From NCBI RefSeq assembly GCF_011369485.1, contig NZ_VXCA01000016.1, forward strand, positions 62,001 through 126,000: a stretch of 64,000 nucleotides of DNA, written 5' to 3'. The position numbers and the translations under genes are program-made. Source of the stretch: Pseudomonas atagonensis. GTDB lineage: Bacteria > Pseudomonadota > Gammaproteobacteria > Pseudomonadales > Pseudomonadaceae. The notes under the pieces are model-generated. The model ran no database searches, was not told the origin of the DNA, and was given only the letters and a program-made list of their open reading frames with translations. Shown here piece after piece: positions 1-9,111 of this stretch (the stretch's first letter is position 1; each line of letters opens with the position of its first letter).

Positions 1-1080
1 GCCGGTAGTCCAGCCGAGAAACAAGTCGCTGGCCGATTGCATCAAACGCTGGCCCTCAACCACGCGTTGCCCCTGATGGCGCACCCGCGATTTGCTTTTG
101 ACGTAACCGGCCAGCACCGAGGGCCGTGCTTCCTTGAATTGCAGAAACAGCGGAAATTCCTGATCGTCCGTCAGCAGGGCCACCAGGCATCGCGTACCAA
201 CACTGCCGACGCCAACCACTTTGAACGCCAGATCCTGAACGTGAAATCGCGACAGCAGTTCGCGCCGGTCGGCCTGCAGGGTGCTTCGGTAATCGCGCAT
301 GAACGTATCGAATAGCGGACGCCAGTCCGCCAGGCGCAACCAGTCATCTTCGGCGTCGAGCAGGGTGGTGTTTTTGTGCAGGTGGAAAATTTCCGGCAGG
401 TCATCGCGAATAATCAGACGTCCGTGTTTGTCACGTTCGCTGATCTTCGGCAGCAGTTCCGCGTGGGTGCGCCGCTCGGCTTTGGCGATGGCCCGTTCGA
501 CGTGTTCAAGGGTACTTTTGCGTGCCTGCTCCAGCAGATCGTTGTAGCTGATCGACTCGTACCAGTTTTCCAGCGCGCCTTGCTCGGCGCATTCCAGCAT
601 GGTCGCTTGGTAGGCGCCGACCATCTCCCGGCAGACCGATTCTTCGACCGAGTCGCCATGACGCAAGTCGCGGGCCGCCACCACGAAACTCGCGGCCAGC
701 CGTTTCAGGTCCCATTCCCACGGCCCGGGATGGGCTTCATCGAAATCATTGACGCTGAATAAAAGATTTCGCTCGGGCGTCGCAAATCCGCCGAAATTCA
801 TCAGGTGGCAGTCGCCGCAGATCGGTCCGACCAAACCCATATTCGGCGTGCTCGCCAGATCGTGCGCCTGCAATAACGCATTGCCGCGAAAGAAGGTAAA
901 CGGCGACACCAGCATGCGCCCGTAACGCAACTCGACCAGCGATTCGACCCGCCCGCGACTGGACGCATTGATCAAGGGGATCGGGTCGCGCTTCATCTTG
1001 CCCGTGATCGCTTGAGCACTGCGAGGGCATTTCTTGCGTGCGTTTTTGCCTTGTTGCAGACGGTCTTGAAGTGAGGTCAT
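1..1080 (-). CDS. DUF2252 family protein (3' part cut by window edge)
   Basis: The frame starts with ATG at 1080 and stays open to base 1, so 360 codons are visible and the C-terminus is missing. The protein begins MTSLQDRLQQGKNARKK. About 90-130 residues in it carries GDCHLMNFGG and then NDFDEAHPGPWEWDLKRLA, the hallmark of DUF2252, a family with a protein-kinase-like fold resembling aminoglycoside phosphotransferases. The conserved Asp/His/Asn of GDCHxxN and the Asp of NDFD would correspond to catalytic and metal-binding positions. No substrate is established for the family. It is divergent from the YeeE-like gene, with about 140 bases between the starts. Family call is firm; function unknown. 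Confidence 0.85.
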   Translation of the reverse strand, partial: MTSLQDRLQQGKNARKKCPRSAQAITGKMKRDPIPLINASSRGRVESLVELRYGRMLVSPFTFFRGNALLQAHDLASTPNMGLVGPICGDCHLMNFGGFATPERNLLFSVNDFDEAHPGPWEWDLKRLAASFVVAARDLRHGDSVEESVCREMVGAYQATMLECAEQGALENWYESISYNDLLEQARKSTLEHVERAIAKAERRTHAELLPKISERDKHGRLIIRDDLPEIFHLHKNTTLLDAEDDWLRLADWRPLFDTFMRDYRSTLQADRRELLSRFHVQDLAFKVVGVGSVGTRCLVALLTDDQEFPLFLQFKEARPSVLAGYVKSKSRVRHQGQRVVEGQRLMQSASDLFLGWTTG

Positions 1081-1219
1081 GGCGGCTCGATTCGGCGGAG
1101 TGGGCGCTGTGAGTGTAGAAGCGCTTTGGGACTTCATCCGCCGGTTTTGCACAACGACTAATCTGTACCACAGCGACTGTCCCGATTTCGCAACATGCAG
1201 CACGGAAACAGGAGGGGTT

Positions 1220-2152
1220 GTGCTTTCACTGCTGATATCGCTGCTGCTGGCCTTTCTCATCGGCTGGGTTTCCCAGCGCATGGGCATGTGTCTGGTCAAC
1301 GCCACCGGGCAATTGCTGCGCCGCAGACCAACGCTGTTCGTGGCGCTGATTTCCTGCGGGTTGTTTGGTTTGTTGCTGGGGCCTGCCTATGGGCTGTTCG
1401 GCTTCAGCCAGCCGCTGTTCATCCCTGAGGTCGGTTACGGTTCACTGGTGGCCGGCGGTTTGTTGTTCGGACTCGCCTCTGTGCTCAACGATGGTTGCAG
1501 CGTCGGCACCCTGACCAAACTTGCCAGCGGGCATTTCGCCAAGGGGTTCACCGTTGTCGGCTGGGTGCTGGGTATCGTCCTCTGGCATCACTTGAACATG
1601 CTGGCTGAGCACAAAACGTTGCACATGCCGCAGATCAGCAGCCACCAATATTGGCTGACCCTTGGCATCGTGTTGCTGGTGCTGTTGTGGCTGATCCGGA
1701 TTCACGGCGACCGGCGGGTGGTGGTATCGAGCATCCTGCTCGGTGCCCTGACCAGTGCGCTCTACACGTTCGAGCCGCTGTGGACACCCAGCGTGTTTTT
1801 TTATGACGTCTCGCGGCTGTCCTGGACGATGAATGAGCACGCGCTGACCGTCCAGCGCGTGGCGGTGTTCGGCATGCTCATGCTGGGCATGCTGGTTTAC
1901 ACGCTGCATCGCCAGACGTTTCGTTATCAACCTTTGGCGTGGATACCGGTCTGCCGTCATTTGCTGGCGGGCATGCTGATGGGTATTGGCGCGTCGATGA
2001 TGCTCGGCGGCAATGACTCACAGATATTGTTGGTGTTTCCGACAATGACCTGGACAGGCGCGGTGCCGTTGACGGCGATTGTCGCGGGGATTTTGCTTGG
2101 CATGGGTGGACGGGCGCTGTTGCGCAGCACGTCAAGCGGTGCCCGATTGTGA
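1220..2152 (+). CDS. YeeE/YedE family inner-membrane transporter
   Basis: A very hydrophobic protein of about 310 residues with roughly nine or ten membrane segments. It belongs to the YeeE/YedE (sulfur transport, DUF395) family, some members of which import thiosulfate. The family cysteine motif is present as NDGCSVGTLTKLASG about 90 residues in, and an early cysteine lies in RMGMCLVNATGQ. I chose the GTG at 1220 because a strong Shine-Dalgarno sequence (AGGAGG, 1210-1215) precedes it and the hydrophobic segment VLSLLISLLLAFLIGW then begins at once. The upstream ATG at 1079 would add a polar stretch that overlaps the start of the divergent DUF2252 gene. The substrate is an inference from the family. 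Confidence 0.8.
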   Translation: MLSLLISLLLAFLIGWVSQRMGMCLVNATGQLLRRRPTLFVALISCGLFGLLLGPAYGLFGFSQPLFIPEVGYGSLVAGGLLFGLASVLNDGCSVGTLTKLASGHFAKGFTVVGWVLGIVLWHHLNMLAEHKTLHMPQISSHQYWLTLGIVLLVLLWLIRIHGDRRVVVSSILLGALTSALYTFEPLWTPSVFFYDVSRLSWTMNEHALTVQRVAVFGMLMLGMLVYTLHRQTFRYQPLAWIPVCRHLLAGMLMGIGASMMLGGNDSQILLVFPTMTWTGAVPLTAIVAGILLGMGGRALLRSTSSGARL

Positions 2153-2274
2153 TGTGGATTAACTGTCGCTGGAGGTGAGCGGCTGCATGAAATCGTCGAC
2201 GCGCCATGGCGGCGGAGCGAAGCCCGGTTCACGTCAATGAACAACAGGGCCAGGTGTATTGCGATCTCCAGATG

Positions 2275-2305
2275 CGACAAAGCCCGCACTTGGCGGGCTT
2301 TGTCG
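2275..2305. terminator. Stem-loop between yeeE-like gene and ssrA
   Basis: A perfect 13-bp inverted repeat (CGACAAAGCCCGC and its complement) with a 5-base loop lies just past the 3' end of ssrA on the minus strand and downstream of the plus-strand transporter. It has U-rich arms but no long U tract outside the stem. It probably ends ssrA transcription and may serve both strands. Confidence 0.65.
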
Positions 2306-2313
2306 TTGAGAGT

Positions 2314-2703
2314 TGGTGGAGCCGGGGGGATTTGAACCCCCGTCCGCCAGTGCTCCGCTGTCGGTACTACATGCGTAGCCGTGTCTATTGAGTTAACCCT
2401 CAGCGACCCGACGGGCAGGGTGCTTTGGGCGAGTTGTGTAAGTTTTAGCCGCTTCGTCCACAACGTACTGCACGGCGATTCTGTTCTATATGACAATCAT
2501 TTTGGGTTTACAGACATCCCCTGATGATTGCTGGGCCCGAAGGCACCAGGAGTGCATGTCAGCTGCAATTAAGCAGCGAGAGCAGCACCGTATTGGTCGT
2601 CATTGGCAACTATAAGAAGTTGCAACAGTGGATTTACGACTTCTGTTACCAAGTCGGCATGCACCTAAAGTTTCGTCACCGGCGTCGAATCCTAATCGGC
2701 CCC
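2314..2703 (-). ncRNA. ssrA: tmRNA (transfer-messenger RNA)
   Basis: About 390 nt on the minus strand. The 5' end reads GGGGCCGATTAGGATTCGAC and the 3' end carries a tRNA-like T arm (GGGGTTCAAATCCCC) followed by GGCTCCACCA, so CCA is encoded. The acceptor ends GGGGCC and GGCTCC pair with a G-U. The messenger part begins at a GCC codon near 2608 and reads ANDDQYGAALAA then TAA, giving the proteolysis tag added to stalled peptides. With SmpB (encoded at 11.9-12.4 kb) it rescues ribosomes stalled on broken mRNAs. Ends were set by analogy to mature tmRNA, with the precursor trimmed by RNase P at the 5' end. Confidence 0.96.
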
Positions 2704-2799
2704 GAACTCATTGCCTCGTACATCACGTGAGGCAACAAGCCTGCGCAGTGTACGCCAATCAGCCGGCAAGGCCAACCCGAAGGTTGGCCGAAGCCAGGA

Positions 2800-3078
2800 T
2801 CAGTTGTTGGTGCCCGTGGACTTGCGCAATTCCACAATGGTTTGCGAGGTTTCCGCAATGCAATCGTCGATTTTTCCTTGAGCCTTGAGCGCCTTGGCTT
2901 TGGCAACGCTGGTTTCGGCGCGCTGAGTCAGCTCCGGGTTCGAAGACAGTTGCCCCTTGGCATTGTCGATGGTTTGAATATTGGCATCGCACAGGTCAGC
3001 AGGTTTGTCGGCGGCGAACGAAGTGGAAGCCAGCATCGAGGCAGTAACGAACAGACCTAACAGTACAGAACGTTTCAT
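2800..3078 (-). CDS. Small exported protein of unknown function
   Basis: A 92-residue protein starting at ATG 3078, preceded by AAGGAGATACAC, an excellent ribosome site; the longer frame upstream has no such signal. Residues 1-22 form a signal peptide (MKRSVLLGLFVTASMLASTSFA, split here only by its cleavage site before ADK). The mature part is about 70 residues, helical and polar, with two cysteines (DLCDAN and DDCIAE) that could form one disulfide. It should be periplasmic. It sits alone between ssrA and the lactate operon terminator, so it is probably its own transcription unit. I do not recognise a named family. Confidence 0.8.
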   Translation of the reverse strand: MKRSVLLGLFVTASMLASTSFAADKPADLCDANIQTIDNAKGQLSSNPELTQRAETSVAKAKALKAQGKIDDCIAETSQTIVELRKSTGTNN

Positions 3079-3143
3079 GTGTATCTCCTTGAACTGAGGG
3101 ATCCAGACTTCGCTGGTCGTCAGGACGGGCAACCGAGTGGAGG

Positions 3144-3166
3144 AAAAGCCCCGTTTATCGGGGCTT
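3144..3166 (-). terminator. Rho-independent terminator of the lactate operon
   Basis: On the minus strand, AAGCCCCG, loop ATAAA, then CGGGGCTT followed by more T residues. It lies about 40 bases past the stop of dld2, the last gene of the lldPEFG-dld2 operon. Confidence 0.85.
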
Positions 3167-3207
3167 AATCTGTGGACTACAGTCGCACGCAAGGGTTCTA
3201 TTTTTCT

Positions 3208-6018
3208 TCAGCAGGCCTTCGCCTGCGTTACGCGATCGACCAGATAGACCAGACCGTGGTAATCGATGCCACCGTGTTGCGTCAGACCGATCTCACAAGT
3301 GCGACTGGTGGAAATACCTTCGCTGCAATGTTGTACGGCGTCCTTCAGTGTCCGCAGCGAATGACTGTTCAGCTCCGGCGTGGTGAAACCCTTGTCGCCG
3401 GCAAAGCCGCAGCAATGAATGCCCTCGGGAATCACCACGTTGTTGCTGCACTTGCGCGCCAGATCGATCAGCGCCTGGCTTTCACCCAGATGCTGAGTGC
3501 TGCAGGTCACGTGCACGGCAATGGGCGCTTCCTGCGGTTTGAAATCCAGTCGATCGAGAAGATGTGTACGGATGAAGCGCACCGGGTCATACAGATCCAG
3601 ACGGGTTTCTCCTACGTCCTGAACCAGGCGCAATGTGCACGGGCTGGTGTCGCAGTAGATCGGGTCGAGGCCGCCGCGACTGGCGTGGAGCAATGCGCTG
3701 ATCAGCTCTTGCCGCTTGTGTTCGGCTTGCTCGGCGTAGCCTTTCGAGGCGAAGGGCTGGCCGCAGCAGAGGTTGTCCTGATTGTCCGGGAAGACCACCT
3801 GATAACCAGCCTTTTCCAGCAGGCCACGGGTTTTGTCATAGAGTGACATTTGCTCTTTGTCACCCGCCGCCGGGCCCATTACCCGCGATACACACGCGGC
3901 CAGATAGACCACACGCGGTCGCTCGTCCGACACGGTCGGGCTGAAGCGAATGGCTTTTTCCGGTTGCGGCATCGCGTTAGTCCATAGCGGCACCTGGCCT
4001 TTGGATAAGCGCGTCAGCGTCGCTGAAAGCTTTGCCAGACGCGGTGCGCCGAGCAGCATTCGCGCGCCGTTGGCCACGTGCAGGGTGAAGCGTGCGCCCT
4101 GTAGGGTTCTAGCGAAATTTCCTTCAATCCAGTCAGCGGTTTTCTGATGTGTTGCGTGTCGGCCTCGCAGCTTTTTGACCAGATCACCGGTATTGATGCC
4201 TACGGGGCAACGTTGCGCACACAAACCTGTCGCGGCGCAAGTGTCGATGCCTTGGTACTCGTAGGCTTTTTCCAGTTCAGTGGTGTTGACGCCTGCGCGT
4301 TTCTTTACCTGGATGTCACGCCAGATCACGATACGCTGGCGTGGGCTCAAGGTCAGGCCTTTCGACGGGCAGACCGGCTCGCAGAAACCGCATTCGATGC
4401 ATTTGTCGACAATCTCGTCGGCGGCCGGCAGCGGCTTCAAGTGTTTGAGGTGAATCTGTGGATCTTCGCTGAGCACCACGTCCGGGTTGAGGATGCCGTG
4501 GGGGTCGAGCAGACGTTTGAGTTGCCACATCAGCTGGTAGGCGTCACTGCCCCATTCCAGTTCCACGAACGGCGCCATGTTGCGTCCGGTGCCGTGTTCA
4601 GCCTTGAGTGAACCACCGAACTCCACTGCGACCAATTGCGCGACGTCGTCCATGAACGCCTGATAGCGTGCGACTTCTTCCGGGCTGTTGAAGCCTTGGG
4701 TGAAGACGAAGTGCAGATTGCCTTCCAGCGCGTGTCCGAAAAGGATCGCTTCGTCGTAGGAATGTTTGTCGAACAGTTCGATCAAGCGGTTCACGCCGAT
4801 GGCCAGTTGCTCGACCGGGAAGGTCACGTCTTCGATGATCACCGTGGTGCCGGTTTTACGCACGGCGCCGACGGCCGGGAAGGTGTCTTTGCGGATCGCC
4901 CAGAGCCTGGCGTTTTCTACAGGGTCCTCAGTGAAGTCGACCTGTTTTTCTACAGGGAAACCACTGAGCGATGCCATGATCTGTGCCAGTTGTTCCTGCA
5001 GTAACGAGGAAGACGCGGCGCGGGATTCGATCAGCAGGGCGCAGGCATTGTTCGACAGTTGTTGTACGAAAGCGGGCATGCCCGGTTTGTCCTGCACTGA
5101 GCGCAGACTGCGTCGGTCCAGCAGCTCGACTGCCGACACCGGTTGGGTTTTCAACACCGTGACCGCGTTGCAGCAGGTTTCCACGTCCGGAAAGACGATC
5201 AGTGCCGAGGCTTTGTTCGGATGATCGACCACGGTGTCATACGTCACTGCGCTGATAAAACCGAGCGTGCCTTCGGAGCCAACCAGCAGGTGACTCAAGA
5301 TATCCACAGGCTCATCGAAATCCACCAGCGCATTGAGCGACAGGCCGGTGGTATTTTTCAGACGATATTTGTGGCGAATTCGTGCAGCCAGCTCGGCATT
5401 GGCGCGGGTCTCGCGGCCCAAAGTCGCCAAGCGATCCAGCAGATCGCCATGGCTTGCGCGAAATGCCGCGACACTTGTGGCGTCTTCGCTATCGAGGCAC
5501 GTGCCATCGGCCAGCACCAATCGAATGCCCGCCAGCGTGTGATAAGTGTTTTGTGCGGTGCCGCAGCACATACCGCTGGCATTGTTGGCGACGATGCCGC
5601 CGATCTTGCAGGCGTTGATTGAGGCCGGATCCGGGCCGATCTTGCGTCCGAACGGCGCGAGCCATGCGTTGGCCTGCGCGCCGATCACACCCGGTTGCAG
5701 ACGAATCTGCGTGCCTTGGCCACGAATCTCGCGAGCGTTCCAGTTATCCCCAAGTACGATTAAAACCGAATCGCTGATTGCCTGCCCCGACAGGCTGGTG
5801 CCGGCGGCACGAAACGTCACCGGGACGTTATCGCGCTGTGCCAGTTTCAGCAGCGCCACTACTTCATCTTCGGACTCGACACGGATCACCAGTTTCGGGA
5901 TCAGCCGATAAAAACTCGCATCGGTGCCGAAGGCCAAGGTTGATAAAGGGTCATCAAAACGACGCTCGGTCGGAATCAGTTGTTGTGCATCACGCAGGAA
6001 AGCCGCCGGTAGACTCAT
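3208..6018 (-). CDS. dld2: FAD/Fe-S D-lactate dehydrogenase (Dld-II type)
   Basis: A 936-residue fusion enzyme that should oxidise D-lactate to pyruvate and pass electrons to the membrane quinone pool. The N-terminal half is a GlcD-like flavoprotein: FAD-binding segment with TFRAAGTSLSGQA and VGSEGTLGFI, then the FAD-oxidase C-terminal domain with GHALEGNLHFV and KAEHGTGRNMAPFVE. Next come two ferredoxin-type clusters, CIECGFCEPVCP near residue 540 and CAATGLCAQRCP near 598. Two cysteine-rich CCG domains follow, with CCGQPF near 750 and CCGFAGDKGF near 870. Its ATG overlaps the stop of lldG, so it is the last cistron of the operon. Related 2-hydroxyacid oxidases share this layout, but the lactate setting supports D-lactate. 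Confidence 0.9.
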   Translation of the reverse strand: MSLPAAFLRDAQQLIPTERRFDDPLSTLAFGTDASFYRLIPKLVIRVESEDEVVALLKLAQRDNVPVTFRAAGTSLSGQAISDSVLIVLGDNWNAREIRGQGTQIRLQPGVIGAQANAWLAPFGRKIGPDPASINACKIGGIVANNASGMCCGTAQNTYHTLAGIRLVLADGTCLDSEDATSVAAFRASHGDLLDRLATLGRETRANAELAARIRHKYRLKNTTGLSLNALVDFDEPVDILSHLLVGSEGTLGFISAVTYDTVVDHPNKASALIVFPDVETCCNAVTVLKTQPVSAVELLDRRSLRSVQDKPGMPAFVQQLSNNACALLIESRAASSSLLQEQLAQIMASLSGFPVEKQVDFTEDPVENARLWAIRKDTFPAVGAVRKTGTTVIIEDVTFPVEQLAIGVNRLIELFDKHSYDEAILFGHALEGNLHFVFTQGFNSPEEVARYQAFMDDVAQLVAVEFGGSLKAEHGTGRNMAPFVELEWGSDAYQLMWQLKRLLDPHGILNPDVVLSEDPQIHLKHLKPLPAADEIVDKCIECGFCEPVCPSKGLTLSPRQRIVIWRDIQVKKRAGVNTTELEKAYEYQGIDTCAATGLCAQRCPVGINTGDLVKKLRGRHATHQKTADWIEGNFARTLQGARFTLHVANGARMLLGAPRLAKLSATLTRLSKGQVPLWTNAMPQPEKAIRFSPTVSDERPRVVYLAACVSRVMGPAAGDKEQMSLYDKTRGLLEKAGYQVVFPDNQDNLCCGQPFASKGYAEQAEHKRQELISALLHASRGGLDPIYCDTSPCTLRLVQDVGETRLDLYDPVRFIRTHLLDRLDFKPQEAPIAVHVTCSTQHLGESQALIDLARKCSNNVVIPEGIHCCGFAGDKGFTTPELNSHSLRTLKDAVQHCSEGISTSRTCEIGLTQHGGIDYHGLVYLVDRVTQAKAC

Positions 6019-6686
6019 TGGTCCTCCAGTATCAGAACCACCAGGTCTTTCGGCCCGTGTGCGCCGTAGGCCAGCACTTGTTCGATGTCAGCGGTTTTCG
6101 ATGGGCCGGACACCAGCAACGCATTGGTAGGCATGCCTTGCGCCCACTCGAATTCCTGCTGCACCTGATAGAAGTTGTCGCGAATTTCGCTGGCCTTGAG
6201 CAAGGCGAAATGCACCGGTGGCACCAGGCTCATCAAGCGTGGTTCTTCGCGGGTCGGCCAGAGGATCAAACTGCCCGTGGCGGCGATTGCACCGAGGGTG
6301 CCGGTGAGGCTGGCCGGGGTGTCATTGAACAGCTCGGCTTTCCATTCTTCCATGGGCCGGTCGTAGGATTTCAGCGTCGGCAGATCAGGATTGTTCGCCC
6401 AGTGTTGTGCGATTTTCTGCCCGTGAGGCGTAGTCGGTGCGATCAACAGGCTCGGCAACTGACGATCACGCAGCAATTGCGCGAGCAGCGCCGGCCATGC
6501 GTCAGCGGAAGTCAGGTGGATTTCGGTGTGCACCGCCTCCATCAGTTTGCGCAGTTGCGGGATCCTTTGATCGGGGCTGTAGGTGTAAGGCTGCGTCACC
6601 AGATCGACATCGAAGTTGTCGGCAATCGGTGTCGCGCCCGTCAGGCTTTTGCGCAGCTTGGCGAGGATATTCTGCTTGGCGCTCAT
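6015..6686 (-). CDS. lldG: L-lactate utilization protein LldG (LutC, LUD domain)
   Basis: A 223-residue LUD-domain protein, the third subunit of the LldEFG (LutABC) L-lactate oxidising complex. It contains ASLTGTLGAIAATGSLILW and MSLVPPVHFALL, typical of the family, and starts MSAKQNILAKLRKSL. It carries no cysteine cluster, as expected for LutC. Its start codon overlaps the stop of lldF (TGATG) and its own stop overlaps the start of dld2, so translation is probably coupled through the whole set. The exact reaction step done by this subunit is not known. Confidence 0.93.
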   Translation of the reverse strand: MSAKQNILAKLRKSLTGATPIADNFDVDLVTQPYTYSPDQRIPQLRKLMEAVHTEIHLTSADAWPALLAQLLRDRQLPSLLIAPTTPHGQKIAQHWANNPDLPTLKSYDRPMEEWKAELFNDTPASLTGTLGAIAATGSLILWPTREEPRLMSLVPPVHFALLKASEIRDNFYQVQQEFEWAQGMPTNALLVSGPSKTADIEQVLAYGAHGPKDLVVLILEDQ

Positions 6687-8140
6687 CAGCGGTCTCCCTG
6701 TTTGGCCAGATGCTCGCGGGCCATGTCATGCAGCGAGCGTGCGGCGGGTTTCGGCGCGCTGTGGTTTTGCGTCCACGGGCCGACGTTGCCTGGCATCAGT
6801 GCACGCAGGCGCGTGGCGAAGAAACCGAACAAGCGATACAAGGTCGGCGAGCTGTTGAGCCTGGCCCAGGCATTCCAGATGAAACGCTCCTTGCGCGAAT
6901 ACTTGCTGCCCTGACCGCGCATCACTTGATTCGGAGCGTCGGGCGCTTTGACGTTCTCTTCGCGCAGGCGACGCAGGATCGCCGGGATAGGAATTTTTAC
7001 CGGGCACACTTCACCGCAGGCACCGCACAGCGAGGACGCGCTCGGGTGATCGGGGACTTTGGCCAGACCGACCATGTGCGGAGTGATGATTTTGCCGATC
7101 GGCCCTGGATATACCTCGCCATACGTATGGCCGCCGACACGGGTGTATACCGGGCAATGGTTCATGCAGGCACCGCAGCGGATGCAGTTCAACGTCTGAC
7201 GCAATTCACTGTCGGCGAAGGCCTGGCTGCGACCATTGTCGAGCAGTACCAGATGCACTTCCTGCGGGCCATCGAGCTCATGCTCCTTGCGCGGGCCGGA
7301 GATCATGTTGACGTAAGTGGTGATCGGAATGCCCAGCGCCGAGCGGGTCAACAACGACAGCAAAGGCACTACGTCGCGCAGGTTTTCGACGACTTTTTCG
7401 ATACCGGTGACGGCGATGTGCACGGGGGGCACGGTGGTGGTCATGCGCCCGTTGCCTTCGTTTTCCACCAGCAGCAGGGTGCCGGTTTCGGCCACGGCAA
7501 AGTTGACACCGGAGACGCCGATGTCCGCTTCGAAGAATTTCTGCCGCAGGACTCTGCGACCGATCTGAATGAGTTGGTCAACGTCCTTGGTGTATTCCAC
7601 GCCAAGTTTGTCGTGGAACAAGGACGCGACCTGACCGGCATTCTTGTGGATCGCCGGCATAATGATGTGTGAAGGCTTCTCGTGGTCGAGCTGGACGATG
7701 TATTCCCCCATGTCGGACTCCAGACATTCAATGTCTCGAGCCTCGAGGAAATGGTTCATCTCCATCTCTTCGCTGACCATCGATTTGCCCTTGATCACTT
7801 GCCGCGCCTCGTGAGCGCGGATGATCGACAAGACGATGCCATTGGCCTCGTCCACCGTTTCCGCCCAGTGCACTATCACACCGTTGCGGGTCAGGTTTGT
7901 TTCCAGTTGCTCGAGCAGGTCGGGCAACCTGGAGAGCGCACGCGCCCTGATCGAGTTGCCCAGGGCGCGCAAGTGTTCTCTTTCATGGGCATCGCTGAAA
8001 GCCGCTGCCCGTTTGGTCATCAGTGAATCCATGGCAGTGCGGAAGTTATTCCGTAGCTGCGGATCACCCAGAGCGTTGTGCGCCCGGGTGCGGAAGTCTT
8101 CTTCTACGGCGACCGTAGGAATAATCGCGGAAGTGCTCAT
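6686..8140 (-). CDS. lldF: L-lactate utilization iron-sulfur protein LldF (LutB)
   Basis: 484 residues if begun at the ATG at 8140 (MSTSAIIPTVAVEEDF), which overlaps the lldE stop as ATGA; a longer in-frame extension would run well into lldE and is not credible. The N-terminal LUD domain contains KSMVSEEMEMNHFLE and VSGVNFAVAETGTLLL. Two 4Fe-4S motifs follow, CIRCGACMNHCP near residue 316 and CGACGEVCPVKIP near 375, then the C-terminal LutB tail. It should carry electrons from L-lactate within the LldEFG complex. Length and motif order match the family. Confidence 0.95.
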   Translation of the reverse strand: MSTSAIIPTVAVEEDFRTRAHNALGDPQLRNNFRTAMDSLMTKRAAAFSDAHEREHLRALGNSIRARALSRLPDLLEQLETNLTRNGVIVHWAETVDEANGIVLSIIRAHEARQVIKGKSMVSEEMEMNHFLEARDIECLESDMGEYIVQLDHEKPSHIIMPAIHKNAGQVASLFHDKLGVEYTKDVDQLIQIGRRVLRQKFFEADIGVSGVNFAVAETGTLLLVENEGNGRMTTTVPPVHIAVTGIEKVVENLRDVVPLLSLLTRSALGIPITTYVNMISGPRKEHELDGPQEVHLVLLDNGRSQAFADSELRQTLNCIRCGACMNHCPVYTRVGGHTYGEVYPGPIGKIITPHMVGLAKVPDHPSASSLCGACGEVCPVKIPIPAILRRLREENVKAPDAPNQVMRGQGSKYSRKERFIWNAWARLNSSPTLYRLFGFFATRLRALMPGNVGPWTQNHSAPKPAARSLHDMAREHLAKQGDR

Positions 8141-8961
8141 TGCGCACCTCCGGTTCGTTGCCACAGAAAGCTGGCGAGATGTTGCCCGCGTAGCGCTTCT
8201 TTTTGTTTCTCCAATGCGCCGTTGATGTTCATCAAACAGCCACAATCGGCGCTCAATACCTGATGCGCGCCGGATTCCTTCAGCGATCGGGTCTTGTCAG
8301 CCACCATCGCGCCGGAAATGTCTGGCATACGGACGCTGAATGTCCCACCGAAGCCACAGCATTCGCTTTCATGATCATGGTTGACCCGTTCCACGTTGCT
8401 CAACTGCGCCAACAGCTCGCGGCCGTGCAGGTGGGTGTTCATTTCGCGGCGTGCCGAACACGAAGTGTGCAGGGCGACTTTGACCGGTTCACCGCTGTCC
8501 TTGAGCTGCACCTTGCAGACGAACAGCAGAAACTCTGCCAATTCATAGGTGCGGGCGGCGAGGGCCTGAACCTGTTTCAACGTTTCCGGCTCATCCTTGA
8601 ACAAGTCGGCGTAATGCTCGCGCAACATGCCCGCGCAGGAACCGGACGGCACCACCACCGGATAATCCTCGGCAAACAGCGCCAGTTGCGAGCGCGCCAC
8701 CGTCCGCGCCTGCTCGGTATAACCCGAGGTGTAGGCTGGTTGTCCGCAGCAACTCTGCCCTTGCGGGTACTCGACCCGAATCCCTTCACGCTCCAGCAAG
8801 TGGATCGCGTCCATCCCGGCTTCGGGGTAGAACAGGTCGACCACGCACGTACCGAACAGATAGACCCGCGACGGTTTCTCGCTGGGGTATTGCCGAGGTT
8901 CGGGCAGTGGCGGTGCGACGCGGGTCGCGTTCGGCACAGCGTTGTAAAAAAGCTCGCTCAT
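8137..8961 (-). CDS. lldE: L-lactate utilization cysteine-rich protein LldE (LutA)
   Basis: 274 residues made of two CCG (heterodisulfide-reductase-like) cysteine-rich domains. The first has GTCVVDLFYP and SCCGQPAYTSGY (near 70); the second has HTSCSARREM and ECCGFGGTFSV (near 200). These motifs bind Fe-S clusters in the LutA/LldE family. It is the first oxidation gene after the permease lldP and overlaps lldF by four bases. The N-terminus is about 30 residues longer than the domain needs, and VYLFGTCVVDLF marks where the fold begins. Confidence 0.94.
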   Translation of the reverse strand: MSELFYNAVPNATRVAPPLPEPRQYPSEKPSRVYLFGTCVVDLFYPEAGMDAIHLLEREGIRVEYPQGQSCCGQPAYTSGYTEQARTVARSQLALFAEDYPVVVPSGSCAGMLREHYADLFKDEPETLKQVQALAARTYELAEFLLFVCKVQLKDSGEPVKVALHTSCSARREMNTHLHGRELLAQLSNVERVNHDHESECCGFGGTFSVRMPDISGAMVADKTRSLKESGAHQVLSADCGCLMNINGALEKQKEALRGQHLASFLWQRTGGAQ

Positions 8962-9061
8962 CAGGCGTGTCTCCGGGTGGTCCCGGTTATCCGTCCGTTG
9001 CGGCTACTGAATATAGAGAGCATTGCTTTCAGCAGCCTTACAGACCGGGTTGTGAATTGCT

Positions 9062-9086
9062 GACGCCGGAATCACGAGCCGGCGTC
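9062..9086. other. Stem-loop between lldP and lldE
   Basis: A perfect 8-bp inverted repeat (GACGCCGG / CCGGCGTC) with a 9-base loop lies 26 bases past the lldP stop and 100 bases before lldE. No T tract follows it in the direction of the operon, so it does not look like a terminator for the minus strand. It may protect the lldP message end or partly reduce read-through; this is inference. Confidence 0.45.
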
Positions 9087-9111
9087 GGTTTTATCTGTTT
9101 TGCTTGTAGGT

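Noticed and set aside
2206..2391. Short plus-strand frame over the ssrA 3' end
   Set aside because: It lies across the ssrA terminator and tRNA-like domain, which explain the sequence fully.
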